From contig CANHGU010000002.1 in NCBI GenBank assembly GCA_947460855.1, positions 1 to 42,700 of the forward strand: a stretch of 42,700 bases of DNA, given 5' to 3'. Below the pieces are notes generated by a model, which ran no database searches, was not told the DNA's origin, and saw nothing but the letters and a program-made list of their open reading frames with translations. Source of the stretch: Candidatus Nanopelagicaceae bacterium (GTDB lineage Bacteria > Actinomycetota > Actinomycetes > Nanopelagicales > Nanopelagicaceae). A program made the position numbers and the translations under genes. Below are positions 10,354-22,356 of this stretch, one piece after another. Every line of letters starts with the position of its first letter. The first letter of the stretch is position 1.

Positions 10354-11616
10354 GTGAGTAAATTCCAGGCGCCCAAAGGTGTCAGCGAGTATTTTCCACC
10401 TAATTCATCACAGTTTGAATATGTTAGAGATAAATTGTTGCAAAGCGCCAAACTAGCCGGTTACTCATTAATTGAACTTCCTGTTTTTGAAGATACAGAA
10501 GTATTTACTCGTGGAGTTGGAGAGTCAACAGATGTTGTAAGTAAAGAGATGTATACCTTTGAAGATCGTGGTGGTCGTTCTATTACTTTGCGGCCAGAAG
10601 GAACTGCTGGAGTAATGAGAGCAGTAATTGAACACAATTTAGATAGAGGTCAACTACCGGTAAAACTATTTTATACTGGACCATTTTTCAGAGCAGAACG
10701 TCCACAAGCCGGGCGCTATCGCCAGTTCTACCAAGTTGGAGTAGAGGCTATTGGATATAACGATCCGCAGATAGATGTTGAGGTAATTGCAATCGCGGAT
10801 AAAGCATTTAAATCTTTAGGGCTTAAGCAGTATAAATTAAATCTTACATCTCTAGGCGATGCTCAAAGTAGAGATTCTCATCGGAAAGATTTGGTTAAAT
10901 TCATTGCCGGATTAAAACTAGATGAGGCAACGATCGAGAGATCAAAGATTAACCCTCTTAGATTATTTGACGATAAGCGCGATGAAGTAAAATCTGCAAT
11001 GTCTAAAGCCCCATTGTTACTTGATTATCTAAACTCTGAGAGCTCGCAGCACTTTGACGAGGTCAAACGATTACTTCAAGTCTTAAAGATTGATTACGTG
11101 ATTAATCCTAGAATGGTTAGAGGTTTAGATTATTACACCGGCACTACCTTTGAATTCGATCACCAATTACTCGGTGCTCAATCAGGAATTGGTGGAGGTG
11201 GCAGGTATGACGGCTTAATGAGTTCATTAGGAGGATCTGATGTAAGTGGAATTGGGTTTGGACTTGGCGTGGATCGAATTCTTATGGCCTGTCTGGCTGA
11301 AGACTCATTACCTGCATCAGTAAATCAATTAGATTTATTTATTGTCCCAATCACGCCACAATCTAAAGATTTTTCATTTCAATTGCTCTCTGATCTTCGT
11401 GATGCTGGCATTTCATGCGATATGGCATATGGGGATCGAGGGTTAAAAGGCGGAATGAAAGCTGCCGATAAGAGCGGGGCAAGATTCGGCCTAGTTATTG
11501 GTGATGATGAAATTTCAAGCAATAGATGTGAATTAAAATTGATGAGCAGTGGAGAAGAAATCTCTAGTAGCCTTACCGCTTCTGAAATAATTAATAGATT
11601 GGGAAAAGATAAGTAA
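10354..11616 (+). CDS. hisS: Histidyl-tRNA synthetase (GTG start at 10354 preferred over ORF-track start 10324)
   Basis: [54 protein letters not shown]. Confidence 0.97.
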   Translation: MSKFQAPKGVSEYFPPNSSQFEYVRDKLLQSAKLAGYSLIELPVFEDTEVFTRGVGESTDVVSKEMYTFEDRGGRSITLRPEGTAGVMRAVIEHNLDRGQLPVKLFYTGPFFRAERPQAGRYRQFYQVGVEAIGYNDPQIDVEVIAIADKAFKSLGLKQYKLNLTSLGDAQSRDSHRKDLVKFIAGLKLDEATIERSKINPLRLFDDKRDEVKSAMSKAPLLLDYLNSESSQHFDEVKRLLQVLKIDYVINPRMVRGLDYYTGTTFEFDHQLLGAQSGIGGGGRYDGLMSSLGGSDVSGIGFGLGVDRILMACLAEDSLPASVNQLDLFIVPITPQSKDFSFQLLSDLRDAGISCDMAYGDRGLKGGMKAADKSGARFGLVIGDDEISSNRCELKLMSSGEEISSSLTASEIINRLGKDK

Positions 11617-13367
11617 TGCTCCGCACTCACGATGCTGGATCCCTTAATGCTAAATCAGTTTCTACAACTGTTGTTCTGGCTGGTTGGGTTGCGCGGCGAC
11701 GAGATCATGGCGGAGTTGCATTTATTGATTTGAGAGATTCAACTGGTGCTGTGCAGGTTGTAATAAATGATGAAAAGATTGCTGGTGAACTTAGAGCTGA
11801 GTGGTGTGTTTTAATTACTGGAACTGTGAAGCTACGCCCAGCCGGCAATGAGAATAAAGATATTCCAACAGGTGAAATTGAAGTTGTATGCGAAAAGCTC
11901 GAAGTACTAAGTGAAGCAGCAGCGCTACCATTTCCAGTTGATAGCGGTGATATAGGGAACATATCTGAAGAGATAAGGCTTAAGTATCGATATTTAGATT
12001 TGCGCAGAGAAGGTCCTGCTAAGAACCTTAGATTGCGATCTAAAGTTACAACCGCAATTCGTGAGGTTATGGCAGATTCAGATTTTCTTGAAATTGAAAC
12101 TCCATACTTAACTCGTTCAACTCCAGAAGGTGCACGAGATTTTCTTGTGCCGGTAAGGCTTCAACCTGGATCTTGGTATGCCTTACCTCAGTCTCCTCAA
12201 CTTTTTAAACAATTGCTCATGGTTGCCGGAATGGAGCGGTATTACCAAATTGCTAGATGTTTTCGAGACGAAGATTTCAGAGCAGACCGCCAGCCCGAAT
12301 TTACTCAATTAGATATTGAAATATCTTTTGCTGATCAATCGGATGTTATCGCAATTGCTGAGAAAGTTTTAGCTTCTGTTTTCTTAAAAGTTGTGGATTA
12401 TAAGATTCCATTACCGATCCCACATATGACCTACCGGGATGCAATGAACAATTATGGTTCTGATAAGCCTGATTTAAGGTTTGAAAACAAAATTGCAGAT
12501 GTTACCGATTTCTTTAAGGAAACTTCTTTTAGAGTATTTCAGGCAGAGTATGTCGGAGCCGTTGTTATGCCTGGTGGTGCTGATTCGCCAAGAAGAGAGC
12601 TTGATGCATGGCAGGATTGGGCAAAAGCACGTGGTGCTAAGGGTCTGGCATACATATTAGTTGGGGCAGATGGAACACTGGCTGGTCCGGTTGCTAAAAA
12701 CCTTTCCGAAAAAGAAAGCGCTTCAATTGCTGACAAAGTTGGCGCAAAAAATGGTGACGCAATTTTCTTTGCAGCAGGTAATAGAACATCCTCACAGAAC
12801 CTGCTGGGTGCAGTTCGGCTTGAAATCGGAGCACGCTGTAAGTTAATTGATGAATCATTGTGGAAGTTTGTTTGGATAGTTGATGCTCCGATGTTTGAAT
12901 TAGTAGATTCTGAAAATCCAGCCTCTGGCTGGACAGCCGTGCACCATCCATTCACTGGTCCAAAACCAGAGTATGCAAGTAATTTTGACAAGCAACCCGG
13001 AGATGCATTGGCATATGCATATGACATTGTCCTAAATGGAAATGAAATAGGCGGGGGATCTATTCGTATTCATCAACGCGATATCCAGCAACGAGTATTT
13101 AAAACTATCGGTTTATCGCAAGCAGAAGCTGAAAGTAAATTTGGATTTTTGCTCGAAGCGTTTAATTATGGTCCACCACCACATGGGGGAATCGCCCTGG
13201 GATTAGATCGGTTAGCTGCATTGCTTGCCGGCGCTCAATCCATTCGTGAAGTTATTGCTTTTCCTAAGACGGCAAGTGGTGGCGATCCACTTACTGGCGC
13301 ACCAACACCTATTACTCCAGCACAACGCAAAGAGTCTGGGGTTGATACTCCAGCCGTTGCCAAGTAG
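11616..13367 (+). CDS. aspS: Aspartyl-tRNA synthetase
   Basis: [63 protein letters not shown]. Confidence 0.97.
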   Translation: MLRTHDAGSLNAKSVSTTVVLAGWVARRRDHGGVAFIDLRDSTGAVQVVINDEKIAGELRAEWCVLITGTVKLRPAGNENKDIPTGEIEVVCEKLEVLSEAAALPFPVDSGDIGNISEEIRLKYRYLDLRREGPAKNLRLRSKVTTAIREVMADSDFLEIETPYLTRSTPEGARDFLVPVRLQPGSWYALPQSPQLFKQLLMVAGMERYYQIARCFRDEDFRADRQPEFTQLDIEISFADQSDVIAIAEKVLASVFLKVVDYKIPLPIPHMTYRDAMNNYGSDKPDLRFENKIADVTDFFKETSFRVFQAEYVGAVVMPGGADSPRRELDAWQDWAKARGAKGLAYILVGADGTLAGPVAKNLSEKESASIADKVGAKNGDAIFFAAGNRTSSQNLLGAVRLEIGARCKLIDESLWKFVWIVDAPMFELVDSENPASGWTAVHHPFTGPKPEYASNFDKQPGDALAYAYDIVLNGNEIGGGSIRIHQRDIQQRVFKTIGLSQAEAESKFGFLLEAFNYGPPPHGGIALGLDRLAALLAGAQSIREVIAFPKTASGGDPLTGAPTPITPAQRKESGVDTPAVAK

Positions 13368-13383
13368 TTACCAACTTTTCAGG

Positions 13384-13389
13384 TATTCT
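13384..13389 (+). promoter_or_regulatory. Putative -10 (TATTCT) of a leaderless DUF948 promoter
   Basis: TAnnnT with 7 nt to ATG 13397; no SD. Confidence 0.45.
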
Positions 13390-13396
13390 TCCCAAT

Positions 13397-13708
13397 ATGG
13401 GCCCAGGTGGAATTGCAACGATAATCGCAGCCTCTTCTCTGGCAATAATTGCAGTTGCTATTTCATATGCAGTAATCAGACTTACTAGAACGATTGATGA
13501 AATTACAAAAACTATTGCAATGATTAACTCTCCGCTAAAGAGCATAAGTAATGCTGGTAAATCATTGGAGAGCCTTACTAAGAAGGTCGCAAACGCTACA
13601 GAATCTTTTCTTGATGAGAACCCATTAGCCATGAAAGCTGCCGCAGCGGTGGTCGCAGCTGCAAAGCTAAAGAAAAAGGGTAAGAAAAAAAGTAAAGCGA
13701 AGGAGTAA
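13397..13708 (+). CDS. DUF948 domain-containing small membrane-anchored protein
   Basis: N-terminal TM helix [32 protein letters not shown], coiled-coil middle, Lys-rich tail; between aspS and alaS. Confidence 0.8.
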   Translation: MGPGGIATIIAASSLAIIAVAISYAVIRLTRTIDEITKTIAMINSPLKSISNAGKSLESLTKKVANATESFLDENPLAMKAAAAVVAAAKLKKKGKKKSKAKE

Positions 13709-13710
13709 AG

Positions 13711-16392
13711 ATGGATTCAGCAGACATCCGCTCCAGGTGGCTTAATTTTTTTGAGTCTAGTAATTCGTTAAAACTTCCACATACAGTCGTTCCATCTGCA
13801 TCATTAATTGCTGACGACCCAAATCTTTTATTAGTTAATGCTGGAATGGTGCCATTTAAACCATTTTTTCTGGGTGAGGTTAAGGCCCCTTACAAGAGAG
13901 CAACTTCGGTCCAAAAGTGCGTGAGAACTTTAGATATTGATGAGGTTGGCAAAACAACAAGACATGCCTCTTTTTTCCAGATGTGTGGAAATTTTTCTTT
14001 TGGTGATTACTTTAAAGAAGGCGCAATTGCTCTTGCTTGGGAGTTATTAACTAAATCAACATCTGATGGTGGTTATGGATTTGATGAGGACAAGCTTTGG
14101 GTTACCGTTTACCAAGATGATGATGAAGCGGCACAAATCTGGGAAAAACAAGTTGGAGTGCCTAAGAATCGAATTCAGCGTAGAGGCATGGCTGATAATT
14201 TTTGGTCAATGGGTGTCCCTGGCCCTTGTGGTCCATGTTCTGAAATTTATTTTGATCGCGGCAGCGCATACGGAAAAGAGGGTGGACCAATCGCTGATGA
14301 GGATCGGTATTTAGAGATTTGGAATTTAGTATTTATGCAAAATATTCGTGGAGAAGGTGGGGATAAGAACGCATTCCCTATCGTGGGGGAGTTGCCCGCA
14401 AAAAATATTGATACTGGGCTTGGCCTAGAGCGAACCGCTGCCCTACTACAAGGTGTTGAAAACATATATGAAATTGATACAACAAAAATTATTCTAGACA
14501 AAGCATCTGCTTTAACTAAGGTTAAATATGGTAAGGATGAAAAATCTGATGTCTCACTTCGAGTAGTAGCTGATCACGCAAGAACTGCAATGATGTTAAT
14601 TGGAGATGGCGTTACTCCTGGCAATGAGGGCCGTGGGTATGTGCTTCGTAGAATGATGAGAAGAACAATAAGAAATATGCGCTTGCTAGGCTCCCAAGAT
14701 TTCGTAATGGGTGAGTTAATGAAGAGTTCAATTAAGGCAATGGGAGCACAGTATCCAGAGCTAGTAACTGGTTCAGATCGCATTCTTGCAATAGCTGAAG
14801 CTGAGGAAGATAGTTTTATCCAAACTCTAAAAAGCGGCACAACTATCTTTGATTTGGCTGCCACACAACTAAAAAGCGAAAAAAGTAAATCATTATCCGC
14901 AGATACCGTTTTCAAACTTCATGACACCTATGGGTTTCCATTTGATCTAACCCTTGAGATGGCACGTGAGCAAGGGCTAGGAGTAGATGAAGCAGGTTTT
15001 CGCAAGTTAATGAATGAACAGAGAGAAAGAGCCAAAGCTGACGCAAAGGCAAAGAAGAGTGGACACACAGATCTAACCGAATATCGTGCAATAGTTGATA
15101 AATCAGGCTCTTCAAAATTTGTTGGTTATGAAAATGTCTCGACGGAAGCAAAGATAACTGGAATTTTAGTGGATGGTAAAAGTGTTTCGGAAGCAAATAT
15201 TGGTTCGGACATTGAAATAACTTTAGATCGCACACCATTTTATGCAGAAGGTGGGGGACAATTAGCTGACGGCGGAAAAATCAAATTAGCCAATGGGGCA
15301 GTAGTTCAAATCGATGATGTCCAGTCACCGTTACCAGGTTTAATTGTTCACAGAGGAAGCATTGTGAGTGGAGTAGTCAAAAATGGTTCTCAGGTTGTAG
15401 CTGACATTGATTTAGAACGTAGATTAGCAATATCTAGAGCACACACAGCAACGCATATGGTTCATAAAGCTTTCAGAGAAGCGCTAGGTGAAACTGCTAC
15501 ACAGGCAGGATCAGAGAACGCACCTGGTCGCTTTCGATTTGATTTTCCTTCCACGAGCGCTGTACCAGTCTCTGTATTAAATGATGTTGAAAGTCGTGTA
15601 AATGAATTGTTAATTGCCGATCTACAAGTTCATGCAGAATTGATGTCACAAGATGCTGCCAGAGCAATGGGAGCGATGGCATTATTCGGCGAAAAATATG
15701 GAGATCAAGTGCGAGTCGTAAGTGTGGGTGACTGGGCTAAAGAGTTATGCGGAGGAACACATGTATCCCGTTCCGGCCAATTAGGTTTGGTAAAATTACT
15801 CTCAGAATCATCAATTGGTGCCGGAGTACGTCGCGTCGAAGCGCTGGTTGGCTATGACGCTTATCAGTTCCTTGCCAGAGAGCATGTTTTACTTAACTCC
15901 CTTACTGAAATAATCAAAGGTGCAAGAGCGGATGAATTACCCCAACGTATCTCAGAATTAGTTGAAAAAATGAAAGCAATGGATAAGGAGTTAGCCCTTG
16001 TTCGCTCTGCTAAAGCAATGGCAGCAGCTGCAGGTTTAGTCTCAAAAGCTAAGCAAATTGGAAGTATTAATCTGATTATTGATCAATTAGAGAACGAAAT
16101 TGCAGTAGACGATATGAGATCGATCGCTGTTGGATTACGCGACAAAATTAAATCTGGTGTCGTAGTACTTTCAACTATTAATAGTGGCAAACCACTTTTA
16201 GTAGCTGCGGTATCTACTGATGCAATTAAATTAGGAATTAAAGCAGGGGAACTAATTAAAATTGGTTCTGCAGCCCTTGGCGGCGGAGGCGGCGGCAAGG
16301 ATGATTTTGCGCAAGGTGGCGGTTTAGATTCTATGGCTCTTGCAAAGTCATTTGCTGAAATTACTAAGTTAATTAATGGGAAAGTCAATTAA
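13711..16392 (+). CDS. alaS: Alanyl-tRNA synthetase
   Basis: [63 protein letters not shown]. Confidence 0.98.
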   Translation: MDSADIRSRWLNFFESSNSLKLPHTVVPSASLIADDPNLLLVNAGMVPFKPFFLGEVKAPYKRATSVQKCVRTLDIDEVGKTTRHASFFQMCGNFSFGDYFKEGAIALAWELLTKSTSDGGYGFDEDKLWVTVYQDDDEAAQIWEKQVGVPKNRIQRRGMADNFWSMGVPGPCGPCSEIYFDRGSAYGKEGGPIADEDRYLEIWNLVFMQNIRGEGGDKNAFPIVGELPAKNIDTGLGLERTAALLQGVENIYEIDTTKIILDKASALTKVKYGKDEKSDVSLRVVADHARTAMMLIGDGVTPGNEGRGYVLRRMMRRTIRNMRLLGSQDFVMGELMKSSIKAMGAQYPELVTGSDRILAIAEAEEDSFIQTLKSGTTIFDLAATQLKSEKSKSLSADTVFKLHDTYGFPFDLTLEMAREQGLGVDEAGFRKLMNEQRERAKADAKAKKSGHTDLTEYRAIVDKSGSSKFVGYENVSTEAKITGILVDGKSVSEANIGSDIEITLDRTPFYAEGGGQLADGGKIKLANGAVVQIDDVQSPLPGLIVHRGSIVSGVVKNGSQVVADIDLERRLAISRAHTATHMVHKAFREALGETATQAGSENAPGRFRFDFPSTSAVPVSVLNDVESRVNELLIADLQVHAELMSQDAARAMGAMALFGEKYGDQVRVVSVGDWAKELCGGTHVSRSGQLGLVKLLSESSIGAGVRRVEALVGYDAYQFLAREHVLLNSLTEIIKGARADELPQRISELVEKMKAMDKELALVRSAKAMAAAAGLVSKAKQIGSINLIIDQLENEIAVDDMRSIAVGLRDKIKSGVVVLSTINSGKPLLVAAVSTDAIKLGIKAGELIKIGSAALGGGGGGKDDFAQGGGLDSMALAKSFAEITKLINGKVN

Positions 16393-16400
16393 GAATCGGG

Positions 16401-16859
16401 TTGATTATGAATGAGCCAATACCAATTGGGCAAAGAATTGGCTTTGACTATGGCGAAAAACGTATTGGTGTTGCAACATCAGATGCGCACTCAATTTTAG
16501 TCTCACCACATGCAACATTAGTAAACGATGACAAGTTGATGGATAAACTTTCAGAAATAATTACCGAGATTGATCCTATTTACATAGTAGTCGGAGATCC
16601 AAAAAATTTGTCTGGTAGGGACGGTGAAAAGTCAGTTTCAGCAAATGAATTTGGCAGTTTGGTAAAAAAATTATTTGCAGGTCCTGTTTATCTAGTAGAT
16701 GAGCGTTTGACTACTAACACTGCTTACGCACAAATGAGAGAGATTGGTAAATCCGAAAAAGAAAGCAAGCATGTAATTGATCAAATAGCAGCAATTAATA
16801 TTTTAGAAAGTGCGATATTGAGTGAGAAATCTGGTACTTCAGTTGGAAGACTTTTGTGA
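16401..16859 (+). CDS. ruvX: Holliday junction resolvase-like RuvX/YqgF (start TTG 16401 or ATG 16407)
   Basis: GFDYGEKRIGVATSD, VYLVDERLTT, KHVIDQIAAINILE; between alaS and mltG. Confidence 0.94.
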   Translation: MIMNEPIPIGQRIGFDYGEKRIGVATSDAHSILVSPHATLVNDDKLMDKLSEIITEIDPIYIVVGDPKNLSGRDGEKSVSANEFGSLVKKLFAGPVYLVDERLTTNTAYAQMREIGKSEKESKHVIDQIAAINILESAILSEKSGTSVGRLL

Positions 16860-17851
16860 AGCGGATATTTGTACTACTTCTTAGTGGAGTGCTATTCACC
16901 TTCGCTGCATCACAGATTCACCGATCATTTTTGCTAAATGATTATTCTGCTGTCACTTCTGTTGAAAAAGTCGAAATTCTAATTGAACCTGGCGATACCG
17001 GTAATTTAATTGCACAAAAGCTTTATGAAAAAGGCGTAATTAAAGCGACCAAAGTTTTCTATAAGATTGCTTTAAACGATAGACGAGCTAAATCAATTTC
17101 ACCTGGTATCCACGAGATTGATTTAAAAATATCAGCTAATTCTGCTTTGACGCAGTTATTAGATATAAAGCGAAATCGAGGCGCATTTGGATTTAACGAG
17201 GGATTAAGAAAGGCAGAGATACTTGATTTGCTATACAAATCAAAGTTAGTTACTGGGAAATTATCGTCATTCTTGAAGCCAGGTGCAAAATATAAAACAG
17301 ATAATCTAGAGGGTTTTTTATTTCCCGCTCAGTATTCGTTCGCTCCTGGTACAACTGTTGATAATGCGATAACACAAATGATTGATCGATTTAATATTGC
17401 AGCCAAAAAAAGTAAAATTGATATTGGTTTAAATAATTTTTCACCTTATGAACTTGTTATAATTGCATCTATTCTTCAAGCAGAAGGTGATCCGCAAGAT
17501 TTCACTAAGATTGCCCGCGTTATATATAATCGATTAAAAGTGGGGATGCCATTGCAAATGAATACCACTGTCGAGTATGCAGCTAATCTGCGTGGCAAAA
17601 TACGCTTGCCATATAAGCATTTAGACATTAACTCTCGCTACAACACCTACAAGTTTCGTGGTCTACCGCCAGGACCAATTGGTAATCCAGGTGAGGCAGC
17701 GCTTAATGCAGCAGTAAATCCAGCGCTCGGGGACTGGCTCTACTTTGTTACTGTTAAACCTCAGGAAACTCGATTTACTAAATCATATGAAGAGTTCGTA
17801 ATTTGGGCAAATGAATTCAAGGCTAATGAAAAGGCAGGTTTGTTTAAGTGA
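16856..17851 (+). CDS. mltG: Endolytic transglycosylase MltG
   Basis: LEGFLFPAQYSFAPGTT, VIIASILQAEGDPQDFTKIARVIYNRLKVGMPLQMNTTVEYA, LPPGPIGNPG. Confidence 0.96.
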   Translation: MKRIFVLLLSGVLFTFAASQIHRSFLLNDYSAVTSVEKVEILIEPGDTGNLIAQKLYEKGVIKATKVFYKIALNDRRAKSISPGIHEIDLKISANSALTQLLDIKRNRGAFGFNEGLRKAEILDLLYKSKLVTGKLSSFLKPGAKYKTDNLEGFLFPAQYSFAPGTTVDNAITQMIDRFNIAAKKSKIDIGLNNFSPYELVIIASILQAEGDPQDFTKIARVIYNRLKVGMPLQMNTTVEYAANLRGKIRLPYKHLDINSRYNTYKFRGLPPGPIGNPGEAALNAAVNPALGDWLYFVTVKPQETRFTKSYEEFVIWANEFKANEKAGLFK

Positions 17852-18645
17852 TCAAGTTAGCGGTGGCTGGAACTCCAATTAGTCATTCACTTTCTCCATT
17901 ACTACACTCGACTGCATATAAATTACTTGAAGTTGATGCAGAATTTAAAAGTTCAGATATATCTGAAGATAAATTCGGTGAATATTATTTTGATTCAAAA
18001 AAATCAGGCTTCCGTGGTTTAGCACTGACAATGCCTCTTAAGGAGATTGCAGTTGGTTTTGTGGATCGAGTAGATCCAGTCGCAAAACAAATAAGCTCAG
18101 TAAACACAATTATTTTTGAGTCAACTGGAAGCATCGGATTGTCAACCGATTTACTTGCATTTAAGAATTTGCTTAAACCTTATTTTGGAAAGAAAATTGC
18201 GATTCTTGGAGCTGGAGGTACTGCCCGAGCTGCAATTGGTGCCTTACGAGGAAGTGGCAGTGAACTCTCTATTTTGACTCGATCAATGAATCGCCATGAT
18301 CAGTTGCATGCGGCTGCAGTTGATTTAGATATTGAATTTTTGGATTGGCATCAATTTGAGCAGATCCAAGATCGAGATTTAATCATTTCTACCACGCCGG
18401 CTGGTGCTACTGATGGACTTTCAATAATTTCTACTAAAGCAGATTTCTTTGAGGTTATTTATCATCCATGGCCAACTGAATTAGCAAAGCGGTATCAAAA
18501 TTTAGGGAGGCATGTAATTGGAGGATTATCACTTCTAGTCGAACAGGCACTATTTCAGATTAATTACTTTTCGCAAAAAGATTTTGATTTTGAATTAATG
18601 CGTAAAGAACTACTGAAGGTAGCAAATGCAGCTGTAAAGGGTTAA
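17848..18645 (+). CDS. aroE: Shikimate dehydrogenase
   Basis: VAGTPISHSLSPLLHSTAYKLL; AILGAGGTARAAIGAL; GLSLLVEQALFQI. Confidence 0.94.
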   Translation: MIKLAVAGTPISHSLSPLLHSTAYKLLEVDAEFKSSDISEDKFGEYYFDSKKSGFRGLALTMPLKEIAVGFVDRVDPVAKQISSVNTIIFESTGSIGLSTDLLAFKNLLKPYFGKKIAILGAGGTARAAIGALRGSGSELSILTRSMNRHDQLHAAAVDLDIEFLDWHQFEQIQDRDLIISTTPAGATDGLSIISTKADFFEVIYHPWPTELAKRYQNLGRHVIGGLSLLVEQALFQINYFSQKDFDFELMRKELLKVANAAVKG

Positions 18646-18690
18646 TCCACAGGCCTGCTTTTAAAATGCTTATTTATTTATTATTAATAA

Positions 18691-19065
18691 ATGGCAATAG
18701 AAATGTCTCTTTTAATACTTTTAACATGGATTGCAATTTATGACATCAAGTATCATCTAATTAGGAATATTGATCTTTTAATCTTGTCAGCACTGCTTAT
18801 TCCTTACTATAAGAATTGGTCTATAGGAATGTGTAATCTTTTTTTCTATTTACTTATGAATCTAATTTTCCGGAAGAAAATTGGGTCAGGTGACATCAAG
18901 CTTTCTTTACTTATCGCCCTTCCTTTAGACTCACTTTCTGGACTGTTAAATGCAATATCTTTTACATGGATTCTTGGCGGCAGCTATTCACTGATTCATC
19001 GTTCCCACACCATCGCATTCGCACCATTTATGATCTATGGAACCTATTTAGCGAGACTTCTCTGA
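18691..19065 (+). CDS. Minimal A24-family prepilin peptidase-like protein
   Basis: YDIKYHLIRN (first catalytic Asp), GSGDIKLSLLIAL (GxGD motif), FAPFM; about 124 aa, multi-TM; between aroE and aroC. Confidence 0.82.
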   Translation: MAIEMSLLILLTWIAIYDIKYHLIRNIDLLILSALLIPYYKNWSIGMCNLFFYLLMNLIFRKKIGSGDIKLSLLIALPLDSLSGLLNAISFTWILGGSYSLIHRSHTIAFAPFMIYGTYLARLL

Positions 19066-19141
19066 GACAATGATTGAATTGGCAACGAGATAAGTATCTA
19101 ATCTGCGAGAATAATCCCCTCAAGATTGATGGGAGAGTGAA

Positions 19142-20326
19142 GTGCTTCGTTGGTTAACAGCAGGTGAGTCTCATGGGCCATCTCTGTCTGCCATCATTGA
19201 AGGCATTCCGGCACATGTAATCATTACAAGTAAGGATATTGATTTGGATTTATCTCGCCGCAGGTTAGGTTTTGGTCGCGGAGCGAGACAAAATTTTGAA
19301 GCAGATAAAATTACAATTACTGGAGGAATTCGCCTTGGCATAACTCAAGGTGGTCCAATCGCTATTCAAATTGCAAATTCAGAGTGGCCTAAGTGGGAAA
19401 AGGTAATGAGCGCCGATCCAGTGCCAGAAAATGATATTAAAGATTTGGCTAGAAATGCTCCATTAACAAGACCACGTCCTGGCCATGCTGATTTGGTTGG
19501 AATGCAGAAATTTAATTTTTCTGATGCCAGACCAATATTAGAACGTGCGAGTGCCAGAGAGACTGCATCTAGAGTTGCTTTAGGTGCGGTTGCGAGAGCA
19601 TTTTTAAAGCAATCTGTTGGTATAGAAATTCTTAGTCATGTGCTCTCAATCGGACAAGTTTCTGTTTCGGAAAACTATCAGCTACCTGAAATTTCAGATC
19701 GCGTTCGAATTGACGAAGATCCAGTTCGATGTGCTGACAAAAAAGTTAGCGAAGCCATTGTTAAGGAGATTGAGGCAGCTCATCGGGATGGCGATACCTT
19801 AGGTGGAGTGATTGAGGTTTTAGCTTATAACTTGCCACCCGGACTGGGTTCTCACACCCACTGGGATAAAAGATTGGATGCAAAATTAGCTGGAGCAATG
19901 ATGGGAATTCAAGCAATAAAAGGTGTTGAGATTGGGGATGGCTTTACAACAGCTAAGCGACGAGGTTCTGTTGCGCATGACGAGATTGAAAAGAATTCAA
20001 AGGGTGCGATTAGTAGGCGAACAGATAGAGCTGGTGGTACTGAAGGTGGTATGAGTAATGGTGAGATATTACGAGTTAAAGTTGCTATGAAACCAATTTC
20101 AACTGTTCCCAAGGCTTTAGACACAATTGATGTTGCAACGGGAGAGCCAGCTAAAGCAATTAATCAGCGTTCAGATGTTTGTGCGGTTCCAGCCGCAGGT
20201 ATTGTTGCCGAGGCAATGGCAGCACTTGTTCTTGCAGACGCCGTGCTAGAAAAATTTGGCGGTGATAGCGTGCAGGAAACAAAGCGAAATTTTGAAAATT
20301 ATATTAGAACCTTAGAAATTAAGTAA
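19142..20326 (+). CDS. aroC: Chorismate synthase
   Basis: [50 protein letters not shown] start with GGGAGAG SD. Confidence 0.97.
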   Translation: MLRWLTAGESHGPSLSAIIEGIPAHVIITSKDIDLDLSRRRLGFGRGARQNFEADKITITGGIRLGITQGGPIAIQIANSEWPKWEKVMSADPVPENDIKDLARNAPLTRPRPGHADLVGMQKFNFSDARPILERASARETASRVALGAVARAFLKQSVGIEILSHVLSIGQVSVSENYQLPEISDRVRIDEDPVRCADKKVSEAIVKEIEAAHRDGDTLGGVIEVLAYNLPPGLGSHTHWDKRLDAKLAGAMMGIQAIKGVEIGDGFTTAKRRGSVAHDEIEKNSKGAISRRTDRAGGTEGGMSNGEILRVKVAMKPISTVPKALDTIDVATGEPAKAINQRSDVCAVPAAGIVAEAMAALVLADAVLEKFGGDSVQETKRNFENYIRTLEIK

Positions 20327-20841
20327 TGCTGCAAAAAATTGTATTAATTGGCCCTCCAGGCTCTGGTAAATCTTCTGTTGCTAATGCTTTATCAAAAGAA
20401 CTATCTATGCCATTTATTGATAGCGATTCTGAGATCGAGAAAATAGCAGGTAAGAAAATTTCTGAAATTTTTGTAGACGATGGGGAGCCCGTATTTCGCA
20501 GATTAGAGATCGAAACGGTTAATCATTTGCTTTCAGAATTCACTGGAATCATCGCATTAGGCGGAGGAGCTCCGATAAGTAAGGAGATTTATGAGCAATT
20601 AGAATTAGCTGATTACCCAATAGTGTTTATTGATGTTTCTATCTCTCAAGCAGCCAATCGAGTTGGCTTTAATAAAGATCGTCCGCTACTTCTTATAAAC
20701 CCTCGCCAACAGTGGCTGAACCTAATGAATGACCGTCGGCCAGTTTACGAACATCTCGCCACGGAGGTCGTATCTTCAGATAATAAGAAACCAGCTGAAG
20801 TTGCGAAAATTATTAGCGAGAAACTAAAAAGCAAGCTATGA
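20326..20841 (+). CDS. aroK: Shikimate kinase
   Basis: LIGPPGSGKSSVANALSKEL, DSDSEIE, ALGGGAP. Confidence 0.95.
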   Translation: MLQKIVLIGPPGSGKSSVANALSKELSMPFIDSDSEIEKIAGKKISEIFVDDGEPVFRRLEIETVNHLLSEFTGIIALGGGAPISKEIYEQLELADYPIVFIDVSISQAANRVGFNKDRPLLLINPRQQWLNLMNDRRPVYEHLATEVVSSDNKKPAEVAKIISEKLKSKL

Positions 20842-21863
20842 AGATTATAAATATAAAAGCTGAACGCAACTATAAGGTAGAAATAGGAGTTACGTTTTCT
20901 GAATCAATAAAGCAGATAAGCGCTTCGTATAACAAGGTTTTGTTGCTTGCTCCTGCTGTAATACTTAAACAGTTTAAAATAAAAGAAACTAAGAATTTAT
21001 TTATCCTACAAACTCCAAATGGTGAGAATCAAAAAAGCATTAATTTCTTGAGCCAGATTTGGAGCAAAGCCGCTTTAGTTGGACTTAAAAGGTCTGACGC
21101 AATTATTGGATTCGGTGGCGGAGCTACTACTGATGTTGCTGGATTTGCGGCTGCTACATGGCTAAGAGGGATTAATTGGTATGCAATTCCAACCTCATTA
21201 GCAGGGATGGTTGATGCTGGCGTCGGTGGAAAAACTGGAATAAATTCTCCTGCTGGTAAAAATCTAATCGGATCGTTTTATTCGCCCTCAAAAGTCCTAA
21301 TTGATCCAACACTTCTGCAAACATTGCCCGCTCGTGATATTTCAGCAGGAATGGCAGAGGTAATTAAGTGTGGTTTTATATCAGATTATAAGATTTTAAA
21401 TCTAGCCCAAGAAGATGTTCTGGATTATCAGGAATTGATTGCTAGAGCCGTAAAGGTCAAGGCCGATGTTGTATCTAAGGACTTTAAAGAAAGTAAGTTA
21501 CGAGAAATTCTTAATTACGGCCACACTTTAGGTCACGCGATTGAAAAAGACAGTAAATATAAATTGCGGCATGGAGAGGCCGTTAGCATTGGTATGGTGT
21601 TTGCAGCCGAGCTAAGTAAAGAGTTGGCTGGTTTATCTAGTGATGCTGTATTACTTCATCGTGAACTACTGAAGAATTTTAATTTACCAATTAGTTTTAG
21701 CAGAGGCAGGTGGAAGGCATTATCCAGCCTTTTGCTTCAGGATAAAAAAGTAAAGCAATCAAAGATCCGATTTATCGGTATTAGTAGAATTGGAAAACCG
21801 GTGTGGCTTGAGGACGTTTCGCTAAGCACGCTATCTAAGGTATATGAGAGAATAGCGAAGTGA
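20838..21863 (+). CDS. aroB: 3-dehydroquinate synthase
   Basis: GFGGGATTDVAGFAAATWLRGINWYAIPTSLAGMVDAGVGGKTGIN; LNYGHTLGHAIE. Confidence 0.96.
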   Translation: MKIINIKAERNYKVEIGVTFSESIKQISASYNKVLLLAPAVILKQFKIKETKNLFILQTPNGENQKSINFLSQIWSKAALVGLKRSDAIIGFGGGATTDVAGFAAATWLRGINWYAIPTSLAGMVDAGVGGKTGINSPAGKNLIGSFYSPSKVLIDPTLLQTLPARDISAGMAEVIKCGFISDYKILNLAQEDVLDYQELIARAVKVKADVVSKDFKESKLREILNYGHTLGHAIEKDSKYKLRHGEAVSIGMVFAAELSKELAGLSSDAVLLHRELLKNFNLPISFSRGRWKALSSLLLQDKKVKQSKIRFIGISRIGKPVWLEDVSLSTLSKVYERIAK

Positions 21864-22291
21864 AAATTCTAGTTTTAAATGGTCCGAACCTTTCCCGCCT
21901 AGATTTGCGCGAGAAGAGTTACTACGGGGATCTTGATTATCCTGCACTTAAAGAATCGATTGAATCAAAGGCAACTGCCCTTGGGATTGCTGTGGAAATC
22001 AAGCAGAGCGATAGCGAGAGCGAGCTAATAAGTTTTTTGCATGAAGCTGCAGACAAGAAACAGCCGGTAATTTTTAATCCAGCTGCTTTTACACATTATT
22101 CTTATGCAATCAGAGATGCAGTTATTATGCTTAAAGCTCCAATTATTGAGGTTCACCTGTCTAACCCTCTTTCTCGAGAAGAGTTTCGTCATACCTCAGT
22201 AATTAGTGGGGTAGTAAATGGCACAATTGCTGGCTTTGGTGTTGAAAGTTACTCTCTAGCGTTAATTGCAATGCAGAAGTTGCTTGGTTAA
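21860..22291 (+). CDS. aroQ: Type II 3-dehydroquinate dehydratase
   Basis: KILVLNGPNLSRLDLREKSYYG; FNPAAFTHYSYAIRDAV; IIEVHLSNPLSREEFRHTSV. Confidence 0.96.
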   Translation: MKILVLNGPNLSRLDLREKSYYGDLDYPALKESIESKATALGIAVEIKQSDSESELISFLHEAADKKQPVIFNPAAFTHYSYAIRDAVIMLKAPIIEVHLSNPLSREEFRHTSVISGVVNGTIAGFGVESYSLALIAMQKLLG

Positions 22292-22356
22292 CAAGGTAGG
22301 CTAGCCCAATAATTTTCTCTTAATTATCAGAGATCGATCAGTTGGATTGGAAAGCA

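Noticed and set aside
12539-13027. 162-aa minus-strand ORF antisense to aspS
   Set aside because: Shadow ORF over conserved AspRS sequence.
16279-16300. GGCGGAGGCGGCGGC repeat near the alaS 3' end
   Set aside because: Encodes the normal Gly-rich loop ([15 protein letters not shown]) of alanyl-tRNA synthetase.
18642-18651. GTTAATCCACA at 18641 and again at 34379, plus ATATCCACA at 23812, resembling DnaA boxes (TTATCCACA)
   Set aside because: Each has a mismatch, they are isolated rather than clustered, and two include the stop codon of the upstream gene. No origin-like context (no AT-rich DUE, no dnaA/dnaN).
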